DNA from: Bacillota bacterium
Lineage (GTDB): Bacteria > Bacillota > Clostridia > Oscillospirales > Acutalibacteraceae
Reading direction: 5' to 3'
Assembly: GCA_023401495.1 (NCBI GenBank)
Contig: JAEXDU010000252.1
Location: 1-7,170, forward strand
Length of the DNA stretch: 7,170 bases
In this document: positions 6,642 through 7,170 of the stretch, piece after piece
Position numbering within the stretch: position 1 is the stretch's first letter
Layout of the letters: every line of letters begins with the position of its first letter
Made by a program: the position numbers and the translations under genes
The notes under the pieces: generated by a model
Told to the model about the DNA's origin: nothing
Databases searched by the model: none
Seen by the model: the letters and a program-made list of their open reading frames with translations, nothing else

Positions 6642-6875
6642 TGTGAGCTGACGAGAGCGCTCTGAAAATGCCCGCCGACGGATGGAAACAGTTAGCTTTT
6701 TTCTTTCAAAAGACCAGGAGAGTAGGCATTTTCATTGGAGCGCCTTTACAGTAGCTATCGTTTGCACTTACAAGAATCGTTCCCCAAACGGATTCCAAAG
6801 GTGTCCTTTGGCGAGCCTTTGCTACCTTTCGCCTCGTAGCGAAAGGTAGTGCCCGCCCCGGCACGAGGGGCAAGC
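6642..6875 (+). repeat. Flanking direct repeat, copy 2 (structured, non-coding)
   Basis: This is the same-strand counterpart of 754-987. Here the hairpin CTACCTTTCGC/GCGAAAGGTAG (6822-6832 with 6839-6849, loop CTCGTA) is a perfect 11 bp. TGAAAATGCC/GGCATTTTCA pair over 10 bp (6663-6672 with 6725-6734), CCAAAGG-TGT-CCTTTGG lies at 6795-6811, and GCCCC/GGGGC at 6855-6871. Segments identical or nearly so in both copies include AACGGATTCCAAAGGTG and GTAGCGAAAGGTAGTGCCCG. The copy begins 99 bases after the argF terminator T-run. No open frame across it encodes a recognisable protein. Confidence 0.85.
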
Positions 6876-6984
6876 CTGCGCCAGCAGACAAGCTGCGCCT
6901 GCACGCACGTTGCGAAAAAACTTGCAGAAAAAAACTCCTGTTCTCTCGCGAACGGAAGACTTTCGCCGAATAAAGGAGAATATC
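6876..6984. other. Non-coding stretch with small inverted repeats
   Basis: Small stems include GCGC-c-AGC/GCTGCGC at 6878-6898, CTGCA/TGCAG (6899-6903 with 6923-6927) enclosing CGCA-CGT-TGCG (6904-6914), and CTCCT/AGGAG (6935-6939 with 6974-6978). An AAAGGAG at 6972-6978 looks like a ribosome site but has no suitable start after it. No gene is supported here on either strand. Confidence 0.4.
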
Positions 6985-7004
6985 TGCCCCGGCATGTGGG
7001 GACA
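6985..7004 (+). repeat. Extra copy of the repeat's GC-rich end motif
   Basis: TGCCCCGGCATGTGGGGACA resembles the terminal hairpin of both flanking repeats (GCCCCGGCATGAGGGGCA at 968-985 and GCCCCGGCACGAGGGGCA at 6855-6872). CCCC (6987-6990) can pair with GGGG (6998-7001). Only this end of the element is present, suggesting a fragment or a separately duplicated motif. Confidence 0.55.
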
Positions 7005-7035
7005 AGTCTGCCTCGCCAGGTTACGGGATTGTTTC

Positions 7036-7065
7036 TTTACAGCAAATGGAAGGGACTGCTATAAT
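7036..7065 (+). promoter_or_regulatory. Promoter for the gene starting at 7138
   Basis: TTTACA (7036-7041) and a perfect TATAAT (7060-7065) are separated by 18 bases, fitting the housekeeping sigma factor of Gram-positive bacteria. Transcription would start near 7072, leaving a leader of about 66 bases. Confidence 0.8.
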
Positions 7066-7072
7066 CTAGACA

Positions 7073-7110
7073 AAACGGGCGGGTGGAACCCGCGGAAGAA
7101 TGGAACCCCT
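7073..7110 (+). other. Leader hairpin resembling a T-box core
   Basis: GCGGGT-GGA-ACCCGC (7079-7093) is a perfect 6-bp hairpin in the predicted 5' leader. The surrounding bases, AAAACGGGCGGGTGGAACCCGCGG, look like the T-box motif AAnnAGGGTGGnACCGCG with extra bases inserted, and are followed by AACCCCTTTT. The predicted transcript starts just upstream, so a full T-box stem I with a specifier loop has no room. A plain leader hairpin is the safer reading. Confidence 0.3.
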
Positions 7111-7137
7111 TTTAGAGACAGAAAGGAGCCGATCCCC

Positions 7138-7170
7138 GTGAGAACCAGAAGAAACCATCCGGTAGCTGTT
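7138..7170 (+). CDS. Start of an unidentified gene (first 11 codons)
   Basis: AAAGGAG (7122-7128) lies 9 bases before a GTG start at 7138. The visible product is MRTRRNHPVAV, running off the window. Three of the first five codons are AGA (Arg) codons at positions 2, 4 and 5. A basic N-terminus leading into small hydrophobic residues could begin a signal peptide or membrane segment, but 11 residues are too few to say. It has its own promoter and leader and is separated from argF by a terminator, so it is probably not part of the arg operon. Confidence 0.6.
   Translation, partial: MRTRRNHPVAV

Noticed and set aside
6706..7005. 99-codon minus-strand frame over repeat copy 2 and its downstream spacer
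   Set aside because: It crosses the repeat boundary and the GC-rich motif, has no family resemblance, and shares only the repeat-derived segment with the frame in copy 1.

Overview
The window is an arginine-biosynthesis locus on the + strand, most likely from a Gram-positive anaerobe of the class Clostridia (Oscillospiraceae/Ruminococcaceae-like). That placement is inferred from the strong purine-rich Shine-Dalgarno sites, the argCJBDF gene order, the protein sequences, and GC-rich genes (G or C favoured at third codon positions) set between AT-richer spacers. No rRNA or other taxonomic marker is present, so it stays tentative.

Layout: the 3' half of argH (1-665), then a 520-base spacer, then an operon-like run argC, argJ, argB, argD, argF (1186-6464). 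Gaps inside the run are 30, 32 and 19 bases, and argD and argF overlap by 4 bases. A strong intrinsic terminator follows argF (6504-6543). A 594-base non-coding stretch comes next, holding a second repeat copy and ending in a good promoter (7036-7065). The first 11 codons of an unidentified gene start at 7138.

Together the genes make arginine from glutamate by the acetyl-recycling route. ArgJ moves the acetyl group from acetylornithine back to glutamate. ArgB phosphorylates N-acetylglutamate, ArgC reduces it to the semialdehyde, and ArgD transaminates it to N-acetylornithine. ArgF carbamoylates ornithine, and ArgH releases arginine and fumarate from argininosuccinate. argG would be expected upstream of argH, but it is outside the window. 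No carbamoyl-phosphate synthetase gene is visible.

The most unusual feature is a roughly 234-base direct repeat, one copy on each side of argCJBDF (754-987 and 6642-6875). The copies are colinear at an almost constant offset, about 84% identical over their last 155 bases, and able to form several hairpins. Each copy lies just after the end of an arg transcription unit. An ArgR-box-like sequence lies immediately after the first copy, upstream of argC. I see no defence system, CRISPR array, transposase or tRNA. The coding part is an ordinary arginine cluster, and the interest is in the spacers.
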